A stretch of DNA of 64,000 nucleotides from Novosphingobium colocasiae (GTDB taxonomy: Bacteria > Pseudomonadota > Alphaproteobacteria > Sphingomonadales > Sphingomonadaceae), in the NCBI RefSeq assembly GCF_014652555.1, contig NZ_BMZA01000014.1, positions 19,568 through 83,567 of the forward strand, in the 5' to 3' direction. The notes below the pieces were generated by a model. It made no database searches. It had not been told where the DNA came from and worked only from the letters and a program-made list of their open reading frames with translations. Each line of letters opens with the position of its first letter. Positions within the stretch are counted from its first letter, which is position 1. Positions 7,722 to 17,438 of the stretch are shown in pieces. The position numbers and the translations under genes were made by a program.

Positions 7722-8267
7722 CTAACGCGCAAGAGATTGCCAACGCTCTGCCTGCCGATTGACGGCCAAGTGCTTTTCAGGCGGCCATTCAATCGTCGCC
7801 AGAAAGGCATTGAGCTGATCTATAGGCTCAGCGGCGCTGAGCACGCGGGCATCATTCCAACGCTTCGCATCTGCAGGCGCCGCTGCCAGGACATAGGCTT
7901 CAAGCGAAAGCAGCTCCGCCCGAGAAAGGCTAGGAAGCGCAATCGCTACCGCACGGCAATGTTCCCTGACGAAGAGACGGCGCAATTCCTTGGCGATTTT
8001 GCCATCCCTCGGGCAGGAGGCCGCTGCGTTGCGAGCGTGAAACATCCGGCCAGCATTGTAGACGGTCGAAAATTTGTGGCTGTTGTTATCACCGCCCACG
8101 TGGCGCTTGAAAATCCTGTCGGTCAGGCATTTTGCGGTAATGCCGATGTAGCGCGCATGGCCCTCATGATCGTAGAGCGCGTATATGCCCTGGCCCTGCG
8201 GAACCGTCTCAAGGCGGGCGGGCGCCGTCTCCAGCAATTGGGCGAGGATCGATGTTGGATCGTACAT
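7722..8267 (-). CDS. GIY-YIG nuclease-domain protein
   Basis: This 181-residue protein has the GIY-YIG nuclease signature: GIYALYDHEGHARYIGIT at about residues 27-44, with GIY and YIG intact. A following basic stretch (DRIFKRHVGG) supplies the usual arginine and histidine. GIY-YIG enzymes make single- or double-strand cuts and occur in homing endonucleases, restriction enzymes and repair. The C-terminal 100 residues (LRRLFVREHCRAVAIALP...) are not a recognised DNA-binding domain. The gene is downstream of, and on the same strand as, the PLD/Hsp70/SNF2 operon, 131 bases after the PLD stop, so it could be its fifth member. That association is inference. Confidence 0.8.
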   Translation of the reverse strand: MYDPTSILAQLLETAPARLETVPQGQGIYALYDHEGHARYIGITAKCLTDRIFKRHVGGDNNSHKFSTVYNAGRMFHARNAAASCPRDGKIAKELRRLFVREHCRAVAIALPSLSRAELLSLEAYVLAAAPADAKRWNDARVLSAAEPIDQLNAFLATIEWPPEKHLAVNRQAERWQSLAR

Positions 8268-8398
8268 AGTCTGTCGCTGAAATCAGATGAGGCGGCGCGC
8301 TTCAAGTGTCCCAGATGCCGTCGTGATCCGGAACGGTCAGTCCGGACGGGTGATCAACTTGGCCTCCGCGATCGCCACCCGTAGGTGACGACACGCCT

Positions 8399-10867
8399 TC
8401 AGCCTGTTTGGATCTGCTGGCTGAGCTGGCTGTAATGACCCAGCAGACGCTCGGTTTCTTCTGGATCAATGCCAAGCGCACCGTCCAGCTTGCGGACGAA
8501 ATCCTGTTCGGCGCTGCCGTCAAGCGAGGGCCAGTTCTGGGTGGTTTTCCAGATGGCGACCGTGCTGCGGGTCACCAATGCCGCAAGCTGCGTTTGCTTG
8601 CTGCCATCGGCCGCCATTACCGAGCGGGCAAGTGCCCACCGGCTGAGCACGATCAGAGCGAAACAGTCATAGGGCAGCTCGGTTTGATGCTGCCCGATAG
8701 AGATACGGGATAGCAGCGCTGCTTCCGATCGGCTTCCCAGCCACAGCCGTTGAAGGATACGCCCGGCGCGAACGACGAAGGCACGTTCACGATCGTGCTG
8801 TTTGGGAACGAGGTCGAGCGCGAAGAGCTCGTCGCGCTGATCGCCATCCTTGATCTGGAGGGGACGGCGGCAGGCCTCGACCATCAACCGAAGGATGAAA
8901 CAGACTTCGGCCGTGAGTTTGCGTGGCGGAGGCGTCTCTTCGCTGGCCAGGCGGGCAATATAGGCCTCGAAGCTATCCAGGGCCTTCAAAATGTCGAGGC
9001 TTTGCCTCTCGGCCTCATCGCGGCGGTAAACCCGTGGCTGTCGCGCAGGCGGATTGCCGTCTTCGCTACCCGATGGATCCTCTAAGCGGTCGCCATGATC
9101 CGGGCCGGGATCATCCTCGCTTTGCGGCATCTCGTCGGTGTAGAGTGTATCGTCGTCGGCATCATCACCCTCTTCTTGCTGGGGCTGGTTGATACCACGC
9201 AAGATGATCCTGAGGAGATTGACTGCGTCCGGATCATCAAAATTGAGCCGCCCGCTGTCGCCCGTCGCCGGGACACTTGCTGCCATGGCCGTTCGGAAAG
9301 CTTCCGGGCTATCATAATCATAGACCTCGTGCTCGGCATCGCTGCCGCTGCTCTTCGTTCTTGCCCGTCCCGCCGACGTGGCAGGTGTCACCGCTTTTCG
9401 TCGGCCCTGCGGCGTCTCGGAAAATATGATGGCGGCCAGATTTGCCAGTTCAAGAAAGTCGCCATCCTCCAGTTCGACCTTCGCAAAGGCTGAGCGCAGG
9501 CGCTTGTCGCCCATGCCAGGTGCGGCATGGGTCAAGCTGACCTCATCGTTGACGATGACGGCGCTGGTCAGCGTTCCATCGGCCAATCGCACCCGCGCGA
9601 TCAGAGGAGGGCGGGGCTTACTGGGTAGCTCGACTGACCGGCCACGGCTGCGGGTCGGATGGAATGGAAATTCACCCTCTGCTATGACGAGGGTGGCACC
9701 CTCCGGCTCCGTAATGCGGTTCGAGGGTGTCCATCGGATGGTGTTGCCGGCGGCTTCCAACGTGCCAGGAGGGATGCCCGCGTCGGACTTGGTATCGGTC
9801 AGTTGCTTGGCTTGCGGATATAGATCCTTACGATCAATCGGCACCGAAATATCCAGACCCAGAGCGCCTAGGCCGGTGCCCGCCTTGAGCCGGCGATAGA
9901 TCGAACACTCCGCGTTGCGGGCCGCTTTGTCTGCGAGGCCAAGGGCATCATCTGAGCAATTCGCGCTACCATAAACGAGATGATCCCAGTGCTCGGTCTG
10001 GATGAGCAAAGCCTTGGCATGGATGAAGCGCGCGCGGTCATTACCATCAAAGATGCTTGCGAACCGGGCATCGGGTATGAGCGGCAAACCATCGAGTGGG
10101 AATTCGGGCCGGTGGGCGCTGAGCGCGATAATGATCTCCTGGGGGCGCATGGCATCGATCAGGCCGAGCAACCCGTCGAGATTTGCGTCCCAGTAAGGGG
10201 ACATGACGATGAGCCGGGTTACGGGCACGGTGCCGACAAGCCCAGCCAGGCGCGTGAGGATGCCAGCCTCGCCTTTTCCGGCTTCGCACAGCAAATCGAC
10301 AAGCGAGCCATCGCTTAGCGCGAGCGGCGCGTCATTGGCGTCTATCTCAAACAGCCAGGCCGCATCGCGTTCGATCAGATCAAGCTTGCGCTTCATCGCT
10401 TCAAGCCCAGCGTCCTTCAACCAGGGCGCGACATAGTCGAAGGCCTTGCGGATCAGCTGGCGACTGGCGTTCGCATCCTCATCGTCGCGTTTGCGCCACC
10501 ATTCGATTTGACCGACGATCTCCCGGTTGCGTCCCCAACCCGCTGCCGTCGCATTGGCTGAACCGATGATCACGCAACCGGCATCGCTGCCCAAGCGGAT
10601 GCTGACTTTCGGATGGAAGGCGCCGGGCACGGAAATCGGCAGCAGGGCATAGGCTGAGCCCGCTCGTGCAAAGGATTCCGGTGTCTGCGCGATCGCGCGC
10701 TGCAGCATGTTGGCATCGGCCATGAGGATGTTGTTGTCGCAGCCATAGCTGCGCAGCCGATGATAGAGCGATCCATCATAGAATGCCGCGTCTACAGAGT
10801 AGGTCGTTGTGATCGATGTATGGAATCCGGTCCGCGCCAGATCCTTAAAGAGGCTGATTCTGTTCAA
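8399..10867 (-). CDS. Phospholipase D-like nuclease with two HKD motifs
   Basis: This 822-residue protein has two HKD-type active-site motifs: FHPKVSIRL...GSANATAAGWG (H85, K87, residues 102-110) and FIHAKALLI...VYGSANCSDDALG (about residues 283-310). It therefore holds one complete PLD nuclease, N-terminal in the chain. A C-terminal half of about 450 residues includes a very acidic linker (EEGDDADDDTLYTDE) and a helical domain of unknown function. PLD nucleases of restriction-type systems (for example DrmC of DISARM and DpdK of the Dpd system) carry the same motifs, but DrmC as I know it is much shorter. It is the last gene of the operon and its start overlaps the preceding stop by 23 bases. 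I infer that it is the effector nuclease of the module. Confidence 0.85.
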   Translation of the reverse strand: MNRISLFKDLARTGFHTSITTTYSVDAAFYDGSLYHRLRSYGCDNNILMADANMLQRAIAQTPESFARAGSAYALLPISVPGAFHPKVSIRLGSDAGCVIIGSANATAAGWGRNREIVGQIEWWRKRDDEDANASRQLIRKAFDYVAPWLKDAGLEAMKRKLDLIERDAAWLFEIDANDAPLALSDGSLVDLLCEAGKGEAGILTRLAGLVGTVPVTRLIVMSPYWDANLDGLLGLIDAMRPQEIIIALSAHRPEFPLDGLPLIPDARFASIFDGNDRARFIHAKALLIQTEHWDHLVYGSANCSDDALGLADKAARNAECSIYRRLKAGTGLGALGLDISVPIDRKDLYPQAKQLTDTKSDAGIPPGTLEAAGNTIRWTPSNRITEPEGATLVIAEGEFPFHPTRSRGRSVELPSKPRPPLIARVRLADGTLTSAVIVNDEVSLTHAAPGMGDKRLRSAFAKVELEDGDFLELANLAAIIFSETPQGRRKAVTPATSAGRARTKSSGSDAEHEVYDYDSPEAFRTAMAASVPATGDSGRLNFDDPDAVNLLRIILRGINQPQQEEGDDADDDTLYTDEMPQSEDDPGPDHGDRLEDPSGSEDGNPPARQPRVYRRDEAERQSLDILKALDSFEAYIARLASEETPPPRKLTAEVCFILRLMVEACRRPLQIKDGDQRDELFALDLVPKQHDRERAFVVRAGRILQRLWLGSRSEAALLSRISIGQHQTELPYDCFALIVLSRWALARSVMAADGSKQTQLAALVTRSTVAIWKTTQNWPSLDGSAEQDFVRKLDGALGIDPEETERLLGHYSQLSQQIQTG

Positions 10868-12422
10868 GGAACGCCTCCCCGTCCGCTGTCACGCCGCTGG
10901 CATGCAGATATCCCGCATCGCGCAGCACCCGGGTCAGATTGAAGAGCCGGGGCGTGGTGTAGCCATACTCCCCCAACCGCCCTTCGCTCAGCAGTCCGTC
11001 TTCAACCAGGAAATGATAGGTGAAGGTGCCCGCCGCCGAAAGCTTGCGGCCGGCGATGATCTGATGATCGATGATAATATGCCTGAACAGAACAGCGGCG
11101 ATCGCTTGCTGAACGGGCTCCTGTCGTGCCGTATCGAGCGTGCGCAAAATGCCGTCCAGCGACCGACCGTCACGCCCGGCTGCGGCGGCGATGATAGGTC
11201 GGACATTTCCGTCGTTCTCGGCCCATTTCGCCCAGAGGATGCCGAGCAGCTTGAATGCATCGAGTAGTGTCTCCGGTGTTGGCTGCAAGCCCGACCTCAG
11301 ATTTTCAAGGACGACTTCGGCGAGAAGCGCCTCGTCATTGTCGGCGAGCCCGACCAGAGCCTCCGCCCAATCCGACCAGGTTGATGTGTTCTGCGGGATC
11401 GCCTCATCGACCAGTTTGGCGACGAGTTGTCGTGGTTCGATGCCGTTGGTGTAGCTCTCGCATTGCAGGCCTACCAGGCCATTGAGGGCGCACTCCAGGG
11501 CAATATGTCCATATTCATTGGCTTGATAGGCGCGCCATCGGTCGACGGTCTTGCCCGGGGGCTGATACCGTTGCCCGTTTGGAAGCGCGCGCGTGTAAAG
11601 CACTTGGCGCAACCCGTTGATGTCGCCAGGCTCGATGCCGTTGCGATAGAGGTCGAGCACGAGCCAGATAGACGCCCGGCGCGCTAAACTCGCCTTGGAT
11701 TGGTCTCCTTGCCCGAGCAGAAAGTCGCGCAACGCGGCCTGTTCGGGCGAACCGTGCGGAATGTGTGCAGGGTGGATGACCGTACCAATGTTTTGGAGCT
11801 GCTGCGATGTCGCTGTTCCAGAAAGCAGGACGGTCTCGATCTCATCTGCGATCGGACCGATCGAACCTGCAAAAGCGGCAGAAACCAGCTGGCCCTGACC
11901 CTGGGTGACCGGCACGGAGGATGCGGTGAGCCAGCCCATTTCGGTCAAAGTGGGCGCATAAGCCGCCCCATAGTTCCCCCGCGTCGCTTGCAGATAGGTT
12001 TTCTCGGACGTTCGGTCGTCGGTGAACGGCCTGAAGTCGATGCCATTGCTGCGCGCTACGTCGCGCTGCTGGTTGGCCCAATTTGCTCCGCCCAATCCAT
12101 CGCTGCCGTCCATATCATTGACGACCGTCGCGAGCGCGTAAAGCGCCTCGCCCCGTCTCATGAAGCGGGCAAAGCGGGCTGGATCATCCGAGTGGTGCTT
12201 CTTTTCGTAGAGTTCAATCAACCATGGGAAATAGGCATAATATCTGAGGCGATTGGTGATGTTCGTGATGTTCGGAACCAGAGATTGGTAAATCCTGATG
12301 CTCGTCGCCTGGAGGCCAAGAGGGTCGAGGCCCATCGTCCAGCTGCCGGTCTTCGTCCAATAGGGATCGCCGTCCTGTTCAGATAATTCGAGTGCTACGC
12401 TCACTTCGTTCCCATTTTCCAT
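10845..12422 (-). CDS. Conserved unknown component of the SNF2-Hsp70-PLD module
   Basis: This protein has 525 residues from ATG 12422; an in-frame TTG at 12497 would add 25. The N-terminus holds an aromatic-rich segment (LGLQATSIRIYQ, then LRYYAYFPWLIELYEK, about residues 36-80). A long helical middle follows, and the C-terminus looks like a winged-helix unit (RLFNLTRVLRDAGYLHASGVTADGEAF). I recognise no catalytic motif. Its overlap with the PLD gene and its position 91 bases after the Hsp70-like gene make it a fixed part of the operon. A sensor or DNA-recognition adaptor role is guesswork. The start is uncertain because neither candidate has a good Shine-Dalgarno. Confidence 0.7.
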   Translation of the reverse strand: MENGNEVSVALELSEQDGDPYWTKTGSWTMGLDPLGLQATSIRIYQSLVPNITNITNRLRYYAYFPWLIELYEKKHHSDDPARFARFMRRGEALYALATVVNDMDGSDGLGGANWANQQRDVARSNGIDFRPFTDDRTSEKTYLQATRGNYGAAYAPTLTEMGWLTASSVPVTQGQGQLVSAAFAGSIGPIADEIETVLLSGTATSQQLQNIGTVIHPAHIPHGSPEQAALRDFLLGQGDQSKASLARRASIWLVLDLYRNGIEPGDINGLRQVLYTRALPNGQRYQPPGKTVDRWRAYQANEYGHIALECALNGLVGLQCESYTNGIEPRQLVAKLVDEAIPQNTSTWSDWAEALVGLADNDEALLAEVVLENLRSGLQPTPETLLDAFKLLGILWAKWAENDGNVRPIIAAAAGRDGRSLDGILRTLDTARQEPVQQAIAAVLFRHIIIDHQIIAGRKLSAAGTFTYHFLVEDGLLSEGRLGEYGYTTPRLFNLTRVLRDAGYLHASGVTADGEAFLEQNQPL

Positions 12423-12513
12423 TATATTGACGCTGGAGAATGCCACTTTGATACTTCCACAATCATATTGGCGTGGTTCTAGGCGGTGGCTCGGCAAAGA
12501 ATGTGCGCGAGCA

Positions 12514-14277
12514 TCATGTCATCTCCGGCCCGACGAAGCTGGGTTCCATCCGCACCAGCGGCGTGATGGAGGGCACTTGTGATGGCAGCTTGATCTCAGG
12601 AAGATCCGGTAGATCGCGGGTCAGGCCATAGGCGAGCAGCAGCCGTGATCGATCACATGACATGTCGGTCATGGCCTTCGGCGGGAGCGGGTGGATCGTC
12701 GGGGCTGCGCCCAGCACCCTTTCCGTCGGCATTTCAGCGATGAACCGGTCATGGACTTCTGTTTTGCAGCCGCCACCGGTCACGAGCAGTTGGACCGGCT
12801 TTCTGCGGTAGGCGGCGTGAAAGCCGTCCTGAGCGCGTTCAGGCGAGCGCGCCCGGCCATAGACCTCCTCGAATTCATGGTCGCATGCGCGCTTGAAATC
12901 TCCGGCGCTCAGCTGGCGACTAAGCGCGCTGTCCAGTGCAGCGGCGCCGAGAAGTTCGACGGCGGCTGAGAACACCGCGACACGCTCGCGGCCCACGAGA
13001 TTGAAAGCGACGATATCGAGAGTCGATGCTCCAACATCGACAAGCATGTGGGAGCCTGGTTGGGAGGTCGGCGCGAACGCATAGCCCGCGACTGCTGCGG
13101 TCAATTCCGGCACGAGGTAAAAGCCTGCCGGCAATCGGTCCGGCGATCGAGAATGTGTCTGCCGCACCAGATCTGGGGTCAATTGCGAAGCAAAAGGGGC
13201 GAGCTCGACAGCTGCGGCAACGATCCGTTTGAAGATCGAGAAAGATCTCGCATCATCATGCGCGGCAACCGGGATACCGACATTCACGGCCATGAACTGA
13301 TCCGCACCTGCCGGACCGAGCGGCTTGGCCTGCCTGTACCATCCGAAGAAATGCGCGAAATGAAGGGCGAGAAAGGCGGCAGCCGCCTCGACCCGGGTGA
13401 TGCTGACGTCGGGCCTCACCAGCTCGCCCCCATGGGCTCCGATGATACCGGTTTTGAAGCCCTCCAGCGTTACCGCACCAGGCAGGGGGTAAAGCGAAAA
13501 ACGGCCAGTTTTGGGGTCAAACCACATGGCGGTCTGCCAAAGATAAGGATGGCCGAAGGACTGTAGGCCTTCGGGCGCGGGCATGGCCTTGGTTGGGTTA
13601 TCCGCATGATAGGGCTGGCTCACCGCCAGCTTGACCGAACTCGTTCCAAAATCGAAGCCGACGATAAAGCCGTCGTCGACGTCAGGCTGGGGCTTTTCCG
13701 AGAGCTGCGCCGCGCCATCAATAATTGCGCGTTCGATCGCCGCCTGGTTCTGGGGCGTGATCGAAACCGGACGTGGCTCGATCATCGGCGTGGTGTTGCG
13801 AACAGCCGCAATGATCTGGCGGAATATTGTCTCCCTCGGAATGGCCGGCTCCGCTACGACTGGAGCAGGCTGCTTCACAGCAGCGGCGGCCCGCTCGGCT
13901 TCCAGGATGGCCTGATACGCGGCCTTCATCCCTGGGCCCTTGAGGATGATTTTCTTCGCACCTTTGGACTTGGGTTGTGGCTGGGCCTTCTTGTTTTTTG
14001 CTTTCTGCGCTTTGGCCCCTGGTTTGGAGGCTCGCTGGCCTGCCCCGTTCCGCGCCGGAAAAGTTGAAAGAGGAGGACACGCCGTCGGTTCGCCTTGTCC
14101 TGCCGCCTGCTTCGCGAGCATTTGTTGCTCGATATCGGCAAACTCGCTGCCCGCTGCCTGGGGCTTTCGGTCAGGGCTTCGGGATGGGGCAATTGTTCCG
14201 GCCAGGCTAGTTCGCAGGTCCATCAGGGCGGAAGCGGCATCAGCCAGGCTTGCAAAGCCTTTGCCCTTTCTGCTCAT
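12514..14277 (-). CDS. Hsp70/actin-fold ATPase with disordered N-terminus
   Basis: This 587-residue protein carries the three nucleotide-binding motifs of the Hsp70/actin superfamily. They are phosphate-1 GFDFGTSSVKLAV (residues 207-219), phosphate-2 LVDVGASTLDIVAF (412-425) and the adenosine motif LLVTGGGCK (497-505). The first 200 residues are low-complexity, rich in Lys, Ala and Pro (KAQKAKNKKAQPQPKSKGAKK), and likely disordered or nucleic-acid-binding. There is no Hsp70 substrate-binding domain at the C-terminus, so it is not DnaK. It is translationally coupled to the upstream SNF2 helicase gene (ATGA overlap, 14274-14277). An ATP-driven switch controlling the helicase and nuclease is inferred. 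I know of no named defence system built around such a protein. Confidence 0.85.
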   Translation of the reverse strand: MSRKGKGFASLADAASALMDLRTSLAGTIAPSRSPDRKPQAAGSEFADIEQQMLAKQAAGQGEPTACPPLSTFPARNGAGQRASKPGAKAQKAKNKKAQPQPKSKGAKKIILKGPGMKAAYQAILEAERAAAAVKQPAPVVAEPAIPRETIFRQIIAAVRNTTPMIEPRPVSITPQNQAAIERAIIDGAAQLSEKPQPDVDDGFIVGFDFGTSSVKLAVSQPYHADNPTKAMPAPEGLQSFGHPYLWQTAMWFDPKTGRFSLYPLPGAVTLEGFKTGIIGAHGGELVRPDVSITRVEAAAAFLALHFAHFFGWYRQAKPLGPAGADQFMAVNVGIPVAAHDDARSFSIFKRIVAAAVELAPFASQLTPDLVRQTHSRSPDRLPAGFYLVPELTAAVAGYAFAPTSQPGSHMLVDVGASTLDIVAFNLVGRERVAVFSAAVELLGAAALDSALSRQLSAGDFKRACDHEFEEVYGRARSPERAQDGFHAAYRRKPVQLLVTGGGCKTEVHDRFIAEMPTERVLGAAPTIHPLPPKAMTDMSCDRSRLLLAYGLTRDLPDLPEIKLPSQVPSITPLVRMEPSFVGPEMT

Positions 14278-17200
14278 GCGCTGGCCTCCGCGACCTCGAC
14301 CACCGCAATACCGACGAGCATCGGCTCATCAAAGCTCAGGTCATTTTCCTTACGGTTTATCTGCTCCAGCTTGAGATCCATCCGGGCGAGAAAGGCATTC
14401 AGCTTGCCTTGTATGGCATATGTGATGTTCATTTTCTTGGCGCTGCCCGAGGCGCGCAATTCGCGGATCTGGGTTTCGGCCCTGCTTTTCTCTCGTTCCT
14501 TGTGCTGCGTGATGAGCGCGCGCTGGGTGGCGACGTCGTCATAGTGCCGGGCAGCTTCCGCCCCTTCGAAGTCGGTTCTGCGTTCCTTGAGTGCCGGCAA
14601 GAGGTGCGATGCCATCACATCCGCGACATGGGGTAGATCGGCCGGTTCGAGATGTCGGAGCTGAGGGGCGCTGGCCAGCGATTCCATCAGCACTTGCTCG
14701 ACGGCATCTTCTTCCAAGCTTGTGCCGGTGGCGAAGTCGACGCCAGCGAATGCTAGGCGATCGACAGGCAAAAGGCCATCGATCGACCAACGCTCGACTG
14801 CCACGACATATCGGCCTGCGGGCAGAGGCCAATGCGGCTGATGAGGCACGCGATATGCGGTTACGGGCCGGGGCGCGACACCGACTTGCCGACCGTCGAG
14901 GAGCTGGGCGCAAAAGCGCGCCAGCGGATGGGTCATCGGAATGGCTTCTAGATTGCGATGGCGCAGCGGGTCTGGGTTGCTGCCGAACACGGCTTTCACG
15001 CCGCTGGCGGCGTCTCGAGAAAAGCGGGTCGGGTAGCGCCGGGCTTTCAGATTCCGAAAGTGCCCAAATTCGGCCTGCGCTCTTGGCGACAGGCGAACGT
15101 CATATGCTTCGATATCGATGCCGTTGATCGGTTCGAAGCGCGTGCCCTCGAACGTATTGACCAGAATGCCGGCGATATAATCGCGCAGGTCGCTTTCGGT
15201 CAGCCGCTTGTGCGGCGCATAGGCTTCCTTGACCTTCTGAAGAATGCTGTCGCCATGCGCCACCAGCCCAGGGGCTTCCCGCTCAAGCTCCTCTGCCTGC
15301 ATTTTCCTCTGCTCTGCAGCCTGGATAGAGCGATCGAATTCACGTGCCCGTGCCTCTGGAGAAAGCTCGGGGTTGGTCAGGATGAATTCGATGTCGCGGA
15401 TGATCTCACCCAGGATGGGCTCGAAGTCGCCCAGCGTCTCCTGGATGATCCCCAGCCTCAGATAGAGCCGGTCATAGACCTGCTCTTCGATCGTTTCAGC
15501 GGCGATCAGATTGATGATGTCGATTGACGGTGATCGCTGGCCAATACGGTCGATACGACCGATCCGCTGCTCCACTTTCATGGGGTTCCAGGGTAGGTCC
15601 CAATTGATCAGAATGCGGCAGAATTGAAGATCGAGGCCTTCACCGCCGACCTCGGACGTCAGCAGGATCGTGCCTGCGGGAGCATCGGCAAAGCGCGAGA
15701 CGATTTCCTGGCGGTCGGCTTTGACGCCGCCATGCAGTTCCATGATCGCAAAGCCGGCAGCCTGGAGCTTTGCGGCGAGATAGCTGATGGTGCGACGAAA
15801 GCTCGAGAAGACGATGAACTTTTGATCGGGGTCCCGCTCGCGCAACTGGCATAGCCAATCGAGCAGCTTTGCAAGCTTGGTATCGGCGGCTTCAAGTCCC
15901 GCTAGAACGGCAGGGTCATCGCAGATTTCGCCAAGCGCGCTAATCAGCGGGCCTGGCAACGTTCCGGGGGGCGATGCATCGTCCTCCTCGTCAAGCGTGA
16001 GGTAGCCGCTGCGCTCGCCCCAATGACGATAGGCTGTGGCCAGGCTCGAGGCGAGGAGTCGCTGGGTTTGTGCGAGCAGGAACCGCTCGTTGATGTCGTT
16101 GGCAAAGGCATATGCCTCGATGCGCTGTGTCGCCCGCTGATAGAAGGCGTCTTCCGCCTCATTCATCGGCCATTTTACCGTCTGGGGGCGGCGTTCGACC
16201 TTGAATTCCGCAACATCGCGGCGGCGCGTGCGATTGATTGTGGATCCCAGCAGCGACATCTCTTCGATCCGCGCTGCCAATTTCACGCGGTTTGCCGGGG
16301 TATCAACGATGCCTTTTTCGAGCTCTTCGCGCAGGCGTTTCAGCCGTTCGCCGGTCTTGAGAACCCGCCCCTCGGGGAGATCCCCGACAAGCTCCGCCAA
16401 TTCGTGCATCGGCACGCGCGTGTCGCGTGCCGCTTCCCAAGCCCGCACCAGCGGGACATTTTCTTCCTGGAGGATATCGAAGAGATATTCGCGTTCGAAT
16501 GTGTCCGGATCGATGAGCTTCAAAAGCGCGCGCAGGTCGTTGGCGCGCAGATTGATCGGGGTGGCCGAAAGAAACAGCGAATAATCGCTCACATCGGTCA
16601 CAAGCTTTGCCAGCTTGTGGTTCATCGTCTCAGCATTGCGCAGATGATGTGCCTCATCGAAGATCGCGAGATCGAACAAATCCTGAGCCGAATCATTGAG
16701 TAACCGCGCGAGGTCTGCGCGCGCACCCGAGGCGGGCTCGTCAGGATCGTCCCACCCGCGCGGCGGACGGATGGCGGACAGCGATGCGATGACCTGAAAA
16801 CCCTCGCGACGCTCCTGGTCGTCACGCAGCGTGTCGAGCAACTCGGCGGCACCGCAGATACGCGCGTCGACATTGAATTTGTTGCGTAGCTCAGCCCGCC
16901 ATTTTTCGACAAGCGGCTTGGGGCAGACCACCAGCAGTCGACGGCAATCGTGATTCCGCGCCACCAGCTCTGTCCAGATGAGCCCCGCTTCGATGGTTTT
17001 ACCGAGACCGACTTCATCGGCGATGAGCAAGCCACGAGAGGGCGCGTTCAGGAGCTTGAGGACCGGCTTGAACTGGTAAGCGTGAAACTCGGTGTTCGTC
17101 GCGCCCATGCTGTAGATCATGTCGGCAAGGCGGCCCGTCATGCGCAGATGGGTCAGAGCGCGTCGCAAATCGGTTGGGGCGGAGAGCTTGCCGTTTCGCA

Positions 17201-17387
17201 GATCCACGAGCGCATCGGGGGCGGCCAGGACATGTTCGAGCTGGTTTGCCGGCAGACTTCGGCGGCCTGTCGGAAGCTCAATCTGAAAGAAGGTGCGTCC
17301 TGCTCGTTCTTCGGGCGGCCGGTCGGTTACGACACCGACAACCGCCGGATCGTTTTTCAGTCGTACCCGCTCGCCTGCCTCGAACAT
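14274..17387 (-). CDS. SNF2-family DEAD/DEAH helicase (DpdE/DrmD-like)
   Basis: This 1037-residue superfamily 2 ATPase opens with a small beta-rich N-terminal domain (FEAGERVRLKNDPAVVGVV). The Walker A region is LLIADEVGLGKTIEAG (residues 120-135) and the DEAH box is IFDEAHHLR (242-250). The C-terminal helicase lobe contains VEQRIGRIDRIGQRS (motif VI). A long C-terminal region of about 350 residues ends in a coiled segment. The proteins translocate on double-stranded DNA rather than unwinding it. The closest named families that I recall are DpdE and DrmD-type helicases of DNA-modification defence systems. It is the first gene of the operon: GAGGGGGG precedes its ATG, and a candidate promoter lies at 17411-17438. 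Confidence 0.9.
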   Translation of the reverse strand: MFEAGERVRLKNDPAVVGVVTDRPPEERAGRTFFQIELPTGRRSLPANQLEHVLAAPDALVDLRNGKLSAPTDLRRALTHLRMTGRLADMIYSMGATNTEFHAYQFKPVLKLLNAPSRGLLIADEVGLGKTIEAGLIWTELVARNHDCRRLLVVCPKPLVEKWRAELRNKFNVDARICGAAELLDTLRDDQERREGFQVIASLSAIRPPRGWDDPDEPASGARADLARLLNDSAQDLFDLAIFDEAHHLRNAETMNHKLAKLVTDVSDYSLFLSATPINLRANDLRALLKLIDPDTFEREYLFDILQEENVPLVRAWEAARDTRVPMHELAELVGDLPEGRVLKTGERLKRLREELEKGIVDTPANRVKLAARIEEMSLLGSTINRTRRRDVAEFKVERRPQTVKWPMNEAEDAFYQRATQRIEAYAFANDINERFLLAQTQRLLASSLATAYRHWGERSGYLTLDEEDDASPPGTLPGPLISALGEICDDPAVLAGLEAADTKLAKLLDWLCQLRERDPDQKFIVFSSFRRTISYLAAKLQAAGFAIMELHGGVKADRQEIVSRFADAPAGTILLTSEVGGEGLDLQFCRILINWDLPWNPMKVEQRIGRIDRIGQRSPSIDIINLIAAETIEEQVYDRLYLRLGIIQETLGDFEPILGEIIRDIEFILTNPELSPEARAREFDRSIQAAEQRKMQAEELEREAPGLVAHGDSILQKVKEAYAPHKRLTESDLRDYIAGILVNTFEGTRFEPINGIDIEAYDVRLSPRAQAEFGHFRNLKARRYPTRFSRDAASGVKAVFGSNPDPLRHRNLEAIPMTHPLARFCAQLLDGRQVGVAPRPVTAYRVPHQPHWPLPAGRYVVAVERWSIDGLLPVDRLAFAGVDFATGTSLEEDAVEQVLMESLASAPQLRHLEPADLPHVADVMASHLLPALKERRTDFEGAEAARHYDDVATQRALITQHKEREKSRAETQIRELRASGSAKKMNITYAIQGKLNAFLARMDLKLEQINRKENDLSFDEPMLVGIAVVEVAEASA

Positions 17388-17410
17388 AGTGAAACTTCCC
17401 CCCTCACAGG

Positions 17411-17438
17411 ATGATCAATAGAAAGCCGACAGCGTCAA
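17411..17438 (-). promoter_or_regulatory. Candidate sigma-70 promoter for the SNF2-Hsp70-PLD operon
   Basis: Read on the minus strand, TTGACG (17438-17433) and GATCAT (17416-17411) are separated by 16 bases. They lie about 25 bases upstream of a good Shine-Dalgarno (GAGGGGGG) and the ATG at 17387. The -10 match is weak. Confidence 0.35.

Noticed and set aside
12514..14277. DnaK chaperone
   Set aside because: The nucleotide-binding motifs fit the superfamily, but there is no substrate-binding domain and no dnaJ or grpE nearby.
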